From Pseudomonas sp. (GTDB lineage: Bacteria > Pseudomonadota > Gammaproteobacteria > Pseudomonadales > Pseudomonadaceae): a stretch of 64,000 nt of DNA. The position numbers and the translations under genes are program-made. The stretch is taken from positions 59,869-123,868 of the forward strand of contig NZ_PEKX01000011.1 of assembly GCF_002796985.1 (NCBI RefSeq). The letters run 5' to 3'. This document shows, one piece after another, positions 1-7,937 of the stretch (the stretch's first letter is position 1; each line of letters begins with the position of its first letter). Below the pieces are notes generated by a model. That model did no database searches, was not told the DNA's origin, and saw only the letters and a program-made list of their open reading frames with translations.

Positions 1-1
1 C

Positions 2-763
2 AGCGGCGAGCTGGTGCCGCTGTCCGCCTTCGTCAGCACCCGCTGGGAAGAAGGCCCGGTGCAGTTGGCGCGCTACAACGGCTACCCGTCGATCCGTATT
101 TCCGGCGACGCCGCCCCCGGCGTCAGCACTGGCGAAGCCATGGCCGAGATGCAGCGTCTGGTGAGTGAACTGCCAGCCGGCATCGGCTACGAATGGACCG
201 GCCTCTCCTACCAGGAGAAGGTCGCCAGCGGCCAGGCCAGCCAGCTGTTCGCCCTGGCGATCCTGGTGGTGTTCCTGCTGCTGGTGGCGCTCTACGAGAG
301 CTGGGCGATCCCGCTGTCGGTGATGCTCATCGTGCCCATTGGCGCCCTCGGCGCGGTGCTGGCGGTGACGGTCACCGGGCTGCCCAACGACGTGTACTTC
401 AAGGTCGGCCTGATCACCATCATCGGCCTGGCGGCAAAGAACGCGATCCTCATCGTCGAGTTCGCCAAGGAGCTCTGGGAGCAGGGCCACAGCCTGCGCG
501 ACGCCGCGATCCAGGCCGCACGCCTGCGCTTCCGCCCGATCATCATGACCTCCATGGCCTTCATCCTCGGCGTAGTGCCGCTGGTGCTCGCCAGCGGAGC
601 CGGCGCCGCCAGCCAGCGCGCCATCGGCACCGGGGTGATCGGCGGGATGCTCAGCGCCACGCTGCTGGGGGTGATCTTCGTGCCCATCTGCTTCGTCTGG
701 CTGCTGTCGCTGCTGCGTCGCCAACCCAAACCTGCGCATCAACCCACGGAGGCCGCGCAATGA
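2..763 (+). CDS. RND (HAE-1 family) multidrug efflux transporter, C-terminal part
   Basis: The reading frame is open from the window edge, so only about 253 C-terminal residues are present. Hydrophobic segments include the LLLVALYESW stretch and a following AKNAILIVEFAKE stretch, both typical of the second membrane half of AcrB/MexB-type inner-membrane pumps. These proteins trimerise and exchange protons for drugs, handing substrates to a periplasmic adaptor and an outer-membrane channel. The stop overlaps the start of the next gene (ATGA), which encodes the matching outer-membrane factor, so the genes are one operon. Substrates cannot be deduced. The family is clear; which Mex/Ttg pump it corresponds to is not. 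Confidence 0.9.
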   Translation, partial: SGELVPLSAFVSTRWEEGPVQLARYNGYPSIRISGDAAPGVSTGEAMAEMQRLVSELPAGIGYEWTGLSYQEKVASGQASQLFALAILVVFLLLVALYESWAIPLSVMLIVPIGALGAVLAVTVTGLPNDVYFKVGLITIIGLAAKNAILIVEFAKELWEQGHSLRDAAIQAARLRFRPIIMTSMAFILGVVPLVLASGAGAASQRAIGTGVIGGMLSATLLGVIFVPICFVWLLSLLRRQPKPAHQPTEAAQ

Positions 764-2172
764 CCACCCTGCGCAAACCCGCGTTTGCCGCCAGCGCGCT
801 GCTGCTCGCGGTGGCCCTGAGCGGCTGTTCCATGGCCCCCACCTACGAGCGCCCCGAGGCACCCGTGGCGCAGAGCTGGAGCGGCCCCGCCGCCCAGCCC
901 GGTACCGCAGCGAGCAACCTGGACTGGCAGAGCTTCATCGTCGACAGCGACCTGCGCGAGCTGGTGAATGTCGCCCTGGACAACAACCGCTCGCTGCGCC
1001 AGACCCTGCTGGATATCGAACAGGCCCGCGCGCAGTACCGCATCCAGCGCTCGGACCGCGTGCCCGGCCTGAGCGGCGCCGCCAACGGCAATCGCCAGCG
1101 GCTGCCGGCGGACCTGTCCAACAGTGGCAGCTCGGCGGTGAGCAGCAGCTACCAGGTCGGCCTGTCGCTGCCCGAGTACGAGCTGGACCTGTTCGGCCGG
1201 GTGAAGAGCCTGACCGACGCCGCGCTGGAGCAGTACCTGTCCACCGAGGAAGCCGGGCGCAGCGCGCGCATCGCGTTGATCGCCGAGGTCAGCCAGGCCT
1301 ATCTCACCTACGACGGCGCCCAGCGCCGTCTGCAGCTGACCGAGCAGACCCTGGCCAGCCGCGAAGACTCGCTGAGCCTGATCAGCCAGCGGCGCACCGC
1401 CGGTGCGGCCACCGCGCTGGACTATCAGGAAGCGCTGGGGCTGGTGGAGCAGTCCCGCGCGGAACTGGAAAGCAATGCGCGGCAGAAGCAGCAGGCGCTG
1501 AACGCCCTGGTGTTGCTGGTGGGGTCGGCGGATGCGACCAAGCGCATCCCGCAGGTGCCGCAGGACAAGCCCATGCTGATCCAGGACATCGCTCCCGGCA
1601 CACCGTCCGAGCTGATCGAACGACGCCCGGACATTCTGGCCGCCGAGCACGTGCTCAGGGCGCGCAACGCCGACATCGGCGCGGCCCGCGCAGCGTTCTT
1701 CCCGCGCATCAGCCTGACCGGCAGCTTCGGCACCTCCAGCGCGGAAATGTCCGGGCTGTTCGACGGCGGCTCGCGTTCGTGGAGCTTCGTGCCGACGCTG
1801 TCGCTGCCGATCTTCGATGCCGGGCGCAACAGCGCCAACCTGGACCTGGCCAAGGTGCGCAAGGACTCGGCGGTGGCCGCCTACGAAGGCACCATCCAGA
1901 CGGCGTTCCGGGAAGTGGCCGACGCGCTCGCGGCGACCGACACCCTGCGCCGCGAAGAAGCCGCGCGCCGGGCTTTGGCGAACACCACCAACGAAACCCT
2001 GAAGCTGGCCAAGGCTCGCTACGAAGGCGGCGTCGACAGCCACCTGCGCTATCTCGACGCGCAGCGCAGCAACTTCGTCAACGAGGCGGCCTACATCGAG
2101 ACCAGCACCCAGCGGCAGATCGCCCTGGTGGACCTGTTCCGCGCCCTTGGCGGCGGGTGGAGAGCGCTCTAG
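760..2172 (+). CDS. OprM/NodT-type outer-membrane efflux lipoprotein
   Basis: The product is 470 residues. A signal peptide ends in the lipobox LSGCS, so it should be a lipoprotein. It is followed by the two homologous coiled-coil and barrel repeats of the outer-membrane factor family (ERRPDILAAEHVLRARNADIGAARAAFFPRISLTG is one recognisable stretch in the middle, given here only in part: ERRPDI and AARAAFFPRI). Start ATG 760 is chosen because it overlaps the stop of the RND pump gene and gives the signal peptide; the frame is open further upstream but that part is a shadow. It would form the exit duct of the tripartite pump. Length is normal for OprM. Confidence 0.92.
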   Translation: MTTLRKPAFAASALLLAVALSGCSMAPTYERPEAPVAQSWSGPAAQPGTAASNLDWQSFIVDSDLRELVNVALDNNRSLRQTLLDIEQARAQYRIQRSDRVPGLSGAANGNRQRLPADLSNSGSSAVSSSYQVGLSLPEYELDLFGRVKSLTDAALEQYLSTEEAGRSARIALIAEVSQAYLTYDGAQRRLQLTEQTLASREDSLSLISQRRTAGAATALDYQEALGLVEQSRAELESNARQKQQALNALVLLVGSADATKRIPQVPQDKPMLIQDIAPGTPSELIERRPDILAAEHVLRARNADIGAARAAFFPRISLTGSFGTSSAEMSGLFDGGSRSWSFVPTLSLPIFDAGRNSANLDLAKVRKDSAVAAYEGTIQTAFREVADALAATDTLRREEAARRALANTTNETLKLAKARYEGGVDSHLRYLDAQRSNFVNEAAYIETSTQRQIALVDLFRALGGGWRAL

Positions 2173-2196
2173 CTGCTCCTCTGCCGGCGGATGGCA

Positions 2197-2302
2197 ATCG
2201 CGGACGGAGCCCGCTCCTACGCTGGCCGGATACGTAGGAGCGGACTCCGTCCGCGATGATTCCAGCGTGTAGGGCGCATAACCCGGAACGGGTTATCCGC
2301 CG
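2197..2302. repeat. REP-like palindromes (families C and D)
   Basis: Two palindromic units lie between convergent genes. The first is an inverted pair with arms like CGGACGGAGCCCGCTCCTACG (2197-2257), called family D here. The second contains GTAGGGCGCATAACCCGG and its partial mirror (2269-2302), called family C. Both recur elsewhere in the window (42423-42482; 21878, 25552, 42281, 61824). They are short, intergenic and carry no ORF of their own. Confidence 0.8.
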
Positions 2303-2344
2303 CCATGGTACGTAACGCCAGCGTCGGAATCCGCTTCAGGGGAA

Positions 2345-2653
2345 TCAGTCGCCGAACACCGGTCGGAAGAAGCTCCGCTCGTAGCTGAGGATGCAGCGGG
2401 TTTCTTCGGCATATCGGAACGCTGCCTGGCATTCGGCGTCCTCCATGGACTGCTGCCGGTAGCGCTCATAGTCGGCCAGGCTGGGGAAGGTGAACATCGC
2501 CAGGGCGATGTTGCTGGCCCCCTCGGAAGGCAGGAAGTAACCGTGGTGCTGGCCGCCGAAACGCTCCACCAGCGGGATCCACAACCGGCCGTAGTGTTCG
2601 AATTCCTTGAGCTTGTATGGGTCCAGCACGTAGCGCAGGTAACAGGTGACCAT
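2345..2653 (-). CDS. NIPSNAP family protein
   Basis: A 102-residue protein with the NIPSNAP-type alpha/beta dimeric fold: it opens with YLRYVLDPYKLKEFE, continues with a conserved RFGGQHHGYFLPSEG-like stretch and ends after a helix. Bacterial members are small cytosolic proteins of poorly known function. The ATG at 2653 is preceded by a purine-rich site. The gene stands alone between REP-like repeats. Family assignment is fairly safe from length and sequence pattern; no catalytic residues or substrate can be named. Confidence 0.75.
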   Translation of the reverse strand: MVTCYLRYVLDPYKLKEFEHYGRLWIPLVERFGGQHHGYFLPSEGASNIALAMFTFPSLADYERYRQQSMEDAECQAAFRYAEETRCILSYERSFFRPVFGD

Positions 2654-2741
2654 CTCGCCAACTCTCTTCCGGTGAAAGGGATGGCCACTCTACCCAATCC
2701 TCGCGGGAACACATAAACCCGTGGCATGCGCACCGCTCTTC

Positions 2742-2819
2742 GTAGGAGCGAGCTTGCTCGCGAACAGCCCTCCCGGCGACGCCGGCGTGAAGCGGTTCGC
2801 GAGCAAGCTCGCTCCTACA
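2742..2819. repeat. REP-like inverted pair (family A)
   Basis: Arms GTAGGAGCGAGCTTGCTCGC and its reverse complement face each other about 40 bp apart. The same unit recurs at 5881-5953, 19772-19796, 56277-56455 and 61744-61819. It sits in the gap before the MgtC-like gene and has no coding potential. Confidence 0.85.
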
Positions 2820-2955
2820 GGTCACAGCCCGCCTGCGACATGTCAGCCCGATTCGCTGCCAGGCCCGTTAGACTGGCCACACGTTCATTTTCACCCGGGG
2901 CACGATGCCCCTTTTCCACTAGCGCCGGCGCAAGGCTGGCGCGGAGCACCAAGGT

Positions 2956-3648
2956 ATGTACTTCGATATCGTCCTCGACCTCTTCGCGGCGCTCTGTTTC
3001 GGCGCGCTGATCGGCATGGAGCGCCAGTGGCGCCAGCGCTTCACCGGCGTCGCCACCCACGGCCTGGTCGCCCTCGGCGCCGCCACCTTCGCCACCCTGC
3101 CCTTCCTCATGGGCGCGGAGGACCAGGTGGTGCGCATGTCCGCCCAGGTGGTCACCGGCATCGGCTTCCTCGGGGCCGGCGTCATCATGCGCGACGGCCT
3201 CAGCGTGCGCGGCCTGAGCACCGCGGCGACGATCTGGTGCACCGGCGCGGTGGGCGTGCTGGCGGGTAGCGGCTTCCTCGCCGCCGCACTGGTGGCGACT
3301 CTGCTGATCGTCCTGTGCAACCTCACGCTGCCGCCGGTAACCCGCTGGATCCAGCGCCACGCCCCCATCGAGCCAAGCAGCGAGCGCTACTACACCGTCC
3401 AGGCAGTCACCGAGACCCATCAGGAAGCGCTGGTGCGCTCCACCCTGCTGCGCCGCCTGAGCGCCAACGGCCTGGCCCTGCAAAGCCTGGAAAGCCATGC
3501 GCGCAAGACCGGCGGCGAAGTGGAGGTCGCCGCCCTGGTGCTGGCACCCAGTGACAAGGACAGCCTGCTGGAATCACTGGTCGGAGAACTGGCCCTGGCG
3601 CCTTACGTATCAGCGGTGAGCTGGTCGATCAGCGACGGGCCGCAGTAA
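2956..3648 (+). CDS. MgtC/SapB family inner-membrane protein
   Basis: The product is 230 residues. The N-terminal half (about 1-130) has four hydrophobic segments with the MgtC signature around GIGFLGAGVIMRDGLSVRG and STAATIW. The C-terminal half resembles the soluble ACT-like domain of long MgtC/YhiD-type proteins. MgtC proteins are linked to survival at low magnesium and, in some bacteria, to inhibition of the F-ATPase. A second, different MgtC-like gene lies at 56481-57185. The gene appears monocistronic and ends at a strong palindromic terminator. Confidence 0.88.
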   Translation: MYFDIVLDLFAALCFGALIGMERQWRQRFTGVATHGLVALGAATFATLPFLMGAEDQVVRMSAQVVTGIGFLGAGVIMRDGLSVRGLSTAATIWCTGAVGVLAGSGFLAAALVATLLIVLCNLTLPPVTRWIQRHAPIEPSSERYYTVQAVTETHQEALVRSTLLRRLSANGLALQSLESHARKTGGEVEVAALVLAPSDKDSLLESLVGELALAPYVSAVSWSISDGPQ

Positions 3649-3661
3649 GCATCACGCAATG

Positions 3662-3688
3662 AAAAAGGGAGCCCATGGGCTCCCTTTT
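3662..3688. terminator. Bidirectional intrinsic terminator
   Basis: A-rich tract, then the palindrome GGGAGCCCATGGGCTCCC, then TTTTCT. It lies between the convergent MgtC-like and cupin genes and can serve both strands. Confidence 0.85.
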
Positions 3689-3704
3689 CTCATCTCGCCC
3701 GGCA

Positions 3705-4049
3705 TCAGGCGAAGACGAAATACTTGCGCACCGTCTCCACCACTTCCCAGGTGCCCTTCATGCCCGGCTCGATGACGAACACATCGCCGGCGCGCAGGTG
3801 GACCGGCTGCTCGCCCTCGGGCGTGATGACGCAGTAGCCGTCGAGGAAGTGGCAGTACTCCCACTTCTCGTAGTTCACCGCGAACTTGCCAGGGGTGCAG
3901 ATCCAGGTGCCCATGATCTTGCTGCCGTCCGCCGACAGGTAGGCATTGAGGTTGACGGTATGCGGATCGCCGCCGATGCGCTGCCACTTGGTGGCGTCCA
4001 GCACGGGCGTCGGGCAGGTGTCGCGCAGCACGGTGATGAAGTCGGACAT
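3705..4049 (-). CDS. Cupin-domain protein (Cupin_3 type)
   Basis: A 114-residue single-domain cupin. The motif EKWEYCHFLDGYCVITPEG followed by a G-D-x-F-V-x-x-P-G turn (GDVFVIEPG) matches the small Cupin_3 / DUF861 group related to ureidoglycolate-type cupins. A single histidine remains in the first cupin motif, so metal binding is uncertain. It is divergent from the OprD-family porin with about 250 bp between them. Role unknown; a small-molecule binding or isomerase function would be a guess. Confidence 0.75.
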   Translation of the reverse strand: MSDFITVLRDTCPTPVLDATKWQRIGGDPHTVNLNAYLSADGSKIMGTWICTPGKFAVNYEKWEYCHFLDGYCVITPEGEQPVHLRAGDVFVIEPGMKGTWEVVETVRKYFVFA

Positions 4050-4168
4050 GACAGCTCCAGGTCGTTGCAGGGAAGGTCCGCCACCATAGCCACCGGCCCA
4101 TCCAAAGAGTTGCCTGGATTCGACATCGGTATGTCTGCCAGCGCTACCCGCCCCCCCCTTCCCGCTCC

Positions 4169-4222
4169 TGACAGATTTGTCATCCGCCGCTCATGCAGCC
4201 GTTAACCGTGCTCCCACACGAT
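4169..4222 (+). promoter_or_regulatory. Composite response-regulator promoter of the porin gene
   Basis: TGACA-GATT-TGTCA (4169-4182) is a perfect inverted repeat, the spacing seen in CusR/CopR-type metal boxes. In the same register as three other promoters in this window it is followed after 8 nt by TCA, after 6 more by CGTTA, and after 12 more by a weak -10, CACGAT (4217-4222). The porin start is about 78 bp downstream of the -10. Binding by CzcR is inferred, not shown. Confidence 0.6.
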
Positions 4223-4299
4223 GCCCGTGGCCCTCGCCACGCCTGGGCGAAAACAACAACAGCAGGCGGTAACCGACCATCCTGCCTTAGGAGCACATC

Positions 4300-5637
4300 A
4301 TGAACCGACGCAAAATCCCGCTGGCGGCTTCGCTGCTGGCACTGGGGGTCGCTTCGCCGACCGTCCTCGCCGAAGCTAAAACCGAAGAAAAAGCCGAAGG
4401 CTTCATCGAAGGCGCCAGCCTGGAAATTCTCAACCGCAACCTCTACTTCAACCGCGACGCCCGCCACGGGCAGTCCGTGCCGCCGCGCGGCAACGGCTAC
4501 TCGGAAGTCTGGGCCCACGGGATCATCGGCAAGTTCGAATCTGGCTTCACCCAGGGCACGGTTGGCGTCGGGGTGGACGCCTTCGCCATGCTGGGTTTCC
4601 AGCTCGACACCGGTGACGGCCGCAACGGCGCCGGCAGCTCGGTGGACGTATTGCCCACCGACAACGACGGGCGTACCGAAAGCGACTACTCCAAGGCCGG
4701 CGGTGCCGCCAAAGTGCGCCTGTGGGATACGGTGCTGAAGGTCGGCGACGTGTTCCCCGAGACCCCCGTGGTGCATTACGGCGATTCGCGCCTGCTGCCC
4801 GAATCCTTCCGTGGCTTCACCCTGCAGAACACCAGCCTGGAAGGCCTGAGCCTGCAGGGCGGCCGCCTGCATTCCATGAGTCAACCACAGTCGCGGCAGA
4901 TGGACGACGGCTTCGCCACCTTCTACGCAGGCCCGGTGGATTCGCCCTGGCTCGCCTACGGCGGCGGCGACTACGCCATCAACGACAACGCCAGCGTCAG
5001 CCTCTACAGCAGCCGCCTGAAGGACGCCTGGAACCAGTACTACTTCGGCACCGCGCTGAACTTCCCGCTCAGCGAGGCGGTGGAGCTGTTCGGCGGCTTC
5101 AACTACTACAAGTCGCAGGACGAGGGCCGCGAGCTGCTCGGCGAGTTCAACACCAACATCTGGAGCGCCAGCGCCGGCGTGCACTTCGGCGCCCACCGCA
5201 TCGCCGTCAGCCATCAGCGCAACAACGGCAACAACGACTTCGACTACCTGCGCCAGGCTGACTCGATCTACCTCGACAACTCCATCCAGTACAGCGACTT
5301 CAACTCGCCGAAGGAACGCTCGTGGATGGTCCGCTACGACCTCGACATGGCCACCTACGGCGTGCCCGGCCTGAGCTTCATGACCCGCTACGCGCGCGGC
5401 ACCGACGCCGATTACTCCAACGCCAACGCCGTATACATGCGCCGCGACGACAACGGTGATCCGCTCACTGACCAGAAGCGCTGGGAGCGCGACATCGAGG
5501 CCAAATACGTATTCCAGGAAGGCCAGCTGAAGGACCTGTCGCTGCGCGTGCGCCAGGCCACCACCCGCGCCACCGCTTTCGAGTCGGACCTGGACGAAGT
5601 GCGGCTGATCGTCGAATACCCCCTGGCGATTCTGTGA
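4300..5637 (+). CDS. OprD-family outer-membrane porin
   Basis: The product is 445 residues with a signal peptide ending near VLAEA and a typical OprD-family body: it starts with a FIEGASLEILNRNLYFNRD stretch, has the G-YSEVWAHGII region, and ends in a beta-strand with terminal leucine. OprD-type porins are substrate-specific 18-strand channels for basic amino acids, carboxylates or aromatic acids. The specificity here cannot be read. A strong Shine-Dalgarno TTAGGAGC precedes ATG 4300. Its promoter carries the same composite box as czcCBA. No transporter gene accompanies it. Confidence 0.92.
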   Translation: MNRRKIPLAASLLALGVASPTVLAEAKTEEKAEGFIEGASLEILNRNLYFNRDARHGQSVPPRGNGYSEVWAHGIIGKFESGFTQGTVGVGVDAFAMLGFQLDTGDGRNGAGSSVDVLPTDNDGRTESDYSKAGGAAKVRLWDTVLKVGDVFPETPVVHYGDSRLLPESFRGFTLQNTSLEGLSLQGGRLHSMSQPQSRQMDDGFATFYAGPVDSPWLAYGGGDYAINDNASVSLYSSRLKDAWNQYYFGTALNFPLSEAVELFGGFNYYKSQDEGRELLGEFNTNIWSASAGVHFGAHRIAVSHQRNNGNNDFDYLRQADSIYLDNSIQYSDFNSPKERSWMVRYDLDMATYGVPGLSFMTRYARGTDADYSNANAVYMRRDDNGDPLTDQKRWERDIEAKYVFQEGQLKDLSLRVRQATTRATAFESDLDEVRLIVEYPLAIL

Positions 5638-5659
5638 CGACCTGCGCCTGGCGGGCGGA

Positions 5660-5713
5660 TGACGGAATTGTCAGCTGCGCCTCAGCCTCCCGTTAGGCGC
5701 CCCTGCGTATAAC
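5660..5713 (+). promoter_or_regulatory. Composite response-regulator promoter of a candidate small RNA
   Basis: TGACG-GAAT-TGTCA (5660-5673), then after 8 nt TCA, after 6 nt CGTTA, and after 12 nt the -10 element TATAAC (5708-5713). All spacings equal those at 4169, at the czcC promoter and at the DUF2790 promoter. The only transcription unit directly downstream is the non-coding segment that ends in the terminator at 5815-5840. Confidence 0.6.
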
Positions 5714-5718
5714 GGAAG

Positions 5719-5840
5719 GCATCACCGCCCCCCAAGGCATCTGGTGATGATTTCCCCGCAGCAACGTTCCTCTCCCTGGCGCTCCACGTGCCCTTTGGGG
5801 GGAGAGGAACACTCGGCGCCCTTCTGGGCGCCTTTTTTTT
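5719..5840 (+). ncRNA. Candidate small regulatory RNA, about 120 nt
   Basis: No convincing ORF lies between the -10 at 5708-5713 and the terminator. Three stem-loops can be drawn: CATCAC/GTGATG (5720-5725 with 5744-5749); a perfect 10-bp stem GTTCCTCTCC/GGAGAGGAAC (5766-5775 with 5801-5810), extendable by one G-C pair; and the terminator stem GGCGCCC/GGGCGCC with loop TTCT and eight T residues. A compact stem-loop series ending in a U-run is typical of trans-acting small RNAs. I do not recognise it as a known Pseudomonas RNA. Transcription is inferred from promoter and terminator only. Confidence 0.55.
5815..5840 (+). terminator. Intrinsic terminator
   Basis: Seven-bp G+C stem GGCGCCC-TTCT-GGGCGCC followed by eight T residues. 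It lies 178 bp after the porin stop, so it could end porin transcripts, the candidate small RNA, or both. Confidence 0.9.
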
Positions 5841-5880
5841 GCGCCGTAAAAAGCTGTACCGGCAGGGAGCCGGACATTAC

Positions 5881-6080
5881 GCGAGCAAGCTCGCTCCTCC
5901 GAAAGGCACTCCGGAGTTTGAGCTGGACTGTAGGAGCGAGCTTGCTCGCGAACCGCACCCTGCCGCCGCCCCGGAAAACGCTTGCGCAGGATGGGTCGGG
6001 CGGCGTTCCGCAAGCTTGCGGTACCCATGCTGTCGGTGCACCGGAATCGATGGGTATCGCTGCGCTCCACGCCATCCTAC
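5881..6080. repeat. REP-like repeats (family A pair, then family B)
   Basis: Family A arms occur in outward order at 5881-5900 and 5931-5953. From about 5988 to 6080 there is a family B unit whose left arm is degenerate and whose right arm reads GGGTATCGCTGCGCTCCACG and then CCATCCTAC. The rest of the gap up to 6281 holds only a degraded family A arm near 6197-6222 and no gene that I can support. Confidence 0.75.
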
Positions 6081-6281
6081 GCTCGTGCTCCGCCGTGATT
6101 TCGGTGTGGATGGAAACTCCGCTCCTACCTGAGACTCCGTGCCAGGGCTGGGGTGAGGGGGGAAGCACAGGCACGGACTATCCAGAGGAAGACAGTTGCT
6201 CCTACGAGCGAGCTGAGCTGTAGGGGCGCATGCCGCCGCTACAGGGAGCACGGTGCGTCATGCGCCCTGCCAACCAGGCCC

Positions 6282-7082
6282 TCAGACCTCCTCGCAGCCT
6301 TCCACTGTACCCAGGCAATTGACCAACAGAAGCTCTTCGTCGCCATCTGAACGCTGAGTGCCAAAATACTGGAAGATCGTTCTATAGCCGTGGGAGTCGT
6401 CATAGAAGCCTGCAGACAGGAAAGCCTCATGAGGCTTCCAGTCGTATGCAGGCCCCTGAGTACTCACCAGGTGCCGAAACATTGCATGCAACTGCTGCCA
6501 AGTCTTGTACTTGGATAGGGTCATCCCGACCTGCCTCTTGAAGAGGTGGCGCAGCCGCTCCGACGACAGTCCGCAAACTGCCGCAAGGCTGCTTAGATCC
6601 AGCCTACCTACCGGGTTCTTGGACAGCTCTTGTGCAACGAGCTTAAGGCGCTCGTCCTCAAGTTGGGATTCATTCTTCACTGCTACAACTGCTTTCACGG
6701 TACTCACAAGAGTCCGAATGTCAGCAGGCGCCAACCGCGCACTGAAAACGCCTTCAAAGCCAGGATTGCACTCCAGCAACCGGTTGTGAATTTGTGGTGC
6801 TTCCTTGAGCGTGCAAGGACGGTGCTGTATGGCTTGGCCTGCGGCGGAAAGTGGATCCAGATAGATGACGATGGTGCGCGTAGCGACCACAGAGCTCCAA
6901 ATCCCTGCTGGATGAAGCAGGCAGATGGAGGACAGCTCCTCCCCTTCGCGCAAGCAACATGTCAGAACATCTTCTGGTCCACCCAACAGAATCGCAGGAG
7001 CCAGCATCTCGGAATGGTCATACCCGCCAGGCCCTGCGTACAGGATCCAGTCAGGCCCTACGTACAACGCTTGCTTCGACAT
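6282..7082 (-). CDS. AraC-family transcriptional regulator
   Basis: The protein is 266 residues from ATG 7082 (MSKQALYVG); an upstream in-frame start at 7175 is less likely because it runs into the preceding hairpin and gene end. The N-terminal part looks like an AraC-type ligand-sensing beta domain. The C-terminal third has the double helix-turn-helix: LDLSSLAAVCGLSSERLRHLF and a second helix pair ending YRTIFQYFG. It lies 50 bp behind the TorF-like gene on the same strand. Wobble positions are less G+C-rich than in neighbours, as in the two genes upstream. It probably controls the esterase-porin pair. Confidence 0.85.
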   Translation of the reverse strand: MSKQALYVGPDWILYAGPGGYDHSEMLAPAILLGGPEDVLTCCLREGEELSSICLLHPAGIWSSVVATRTIVIYLDPLSAAGQAIQHRPCTLKEAPQIHNRLLECNPGFEGVFSARLAPADIRTLVSTVKAVVAVKNESQLEDERLKLVAQELSKNPVGRLDLSSLAAVCGLSSERLRHLFKRQVGMTLSKYKTWQQLHAMFRHLVSTQGPAYDWKPHEAFLSAGFYDDSHGYRTIFQYFGTQRSDGDEELLLVNCLGTVEGCEEV

Positions 7083-7100
7083 GATGATCTTCAAGAATGC

Positions 7101-7126
7101 GAGCAGGGGGCTTTCGCCCCCTGCTC
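7101..7126 (-). terminator. Strong hairpin between porin-like and AraC genes
   Basis: GAGCAGGGGG-CTTTCG-CCCCCTGCTC is a perfect 10-bp stem. On the minus strand no T-run follows, so it may be a partial terminator, a processing site or an mRNA stabiliser that lowers expression of the distal AraC gene. Confidence 0.45.
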
Positions 7127-7132
7127 CAAGTT

Positions 7133-7870
7133 TTAGAAACTCTTGGTGACGCCAATGACGACGCTGCCGGAGCAAATGTCGTCATATCCCTGGGTGTTGA
7201 GACACTCCGATTTCGACAGATCGGTATCGACGTAGCTGGCTTTCCAGGTGACTCCCCAGAGGTCCTTTTCAATGCCAACTTCACCCTCATTGTAGCGAGA
7301 GCGACTGTTACCGCTGTTAGTTACGATGACATTGTCTTTTGCATCGACGACACCATAGCGCGCCATCAGCCGGGTCGAATCGTTGACGGGGTACATATAG
7401 GCAATCGAGGTGTAGCTGCCGCTTTGATCGCCACGCACGTTATCGGAGTACTGATAGGAGAGTTCGAACCCCAGGTACCGGAAAATTGCGTAGCTGCTTG
7501 TCTGATTCAGCTCACTGCTCTTGGGATACTCATACCGAAGAACCCCAAGATCCAGCGATAGATCATCCGTGATTGGGACATACCAACCTACGTAGTAATC
7601 CTGCTCCCGGCGGGTATCCACACCCGCGCCATAGTCCACCGATGAAACCCAGACGCCGGTGTAGAGGCCGATAGGTGATGTGAGAGTTACTCCGCCCTGT
7701 ATCGCCGGGTCGCCCAAGCTTTGAGATATCCCCTTGTCGCGATAGTCGCTTACGGCTCCCACCTCAATGTCCAGTTCGAACCCTTCCCCTAAGGGCACCG
7801 CATTGACGTTGCCAGCGAACAGGAATGGCAGGCACGAGCCAGCCACAAAGGTAGCGATCTTACGATTCAT
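7133..7870 (-). CDS. TorF-family putative outer-membrane protein
   Basis: The product is 245 residues with a signal peptide (cleavage near GNVNA). Its start is ATG 7870; the frame is open further upstream but that part overlaps the esterase gene. The body is a series of amphipathic beta-strands beginning ELDIEVGAVSDYRDKGISQS, the S/YRYRGIS-like opening of the TorF/Gcw_chp family, and the C-terminus is the strand GSVVIGVTKSF with terminal Phe as expected for BAM-assembled proteins. It follows the exported esterase by 67 bp and probably lets its substrate or product cross the outer membrane. Exact cargo is unknown. Confidence 0.78.
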   Translation of the reverse strand: MNRKIATFVAGSCLPFLFAGNVNAVPLGEGFELDIEVGAVSDYRDKGISQSLGDPAIQGGVTLTSPIGLYTGVWVSSVDYGAGVDTRREQDYYVGWYVPITDDLSLDLGVLRYEYPKSSELNQTSSYAIFRYLGFELSYQYSDNVRGDQSGSYTSIAYMYPVNDSTRLMARYGVVDAKDNVIVTNSGNSRSRYNEGEVGIEKDLWGVTWKASYVDTDLSKSECLNTQGYDDICSGSVVIGVTKSF

Positions 7871-7937
7871 GAATGCACCGTTTCTTGTTATTGAGTCCCG
7901 TCCAATTGCGGACGGGACATTGGTCGGCAGGTAGGTA

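Noticed and set aside
2860..2885. CCCGTTAG upstream of the MgtC-like gene, resembling part of the composite metal promoter
   Set aside because: TCA and the inverted TnACn-N4-nGTnA box are not in register upstream, and no -10 lies at the required distance.
5744..6223. Plus-strand open frame running from the candidate small RNA through its terminator and REP repeats
   Set aside because: It crosses a strong intrinsic terminator and repeat palindromes and has no protein-like composition.
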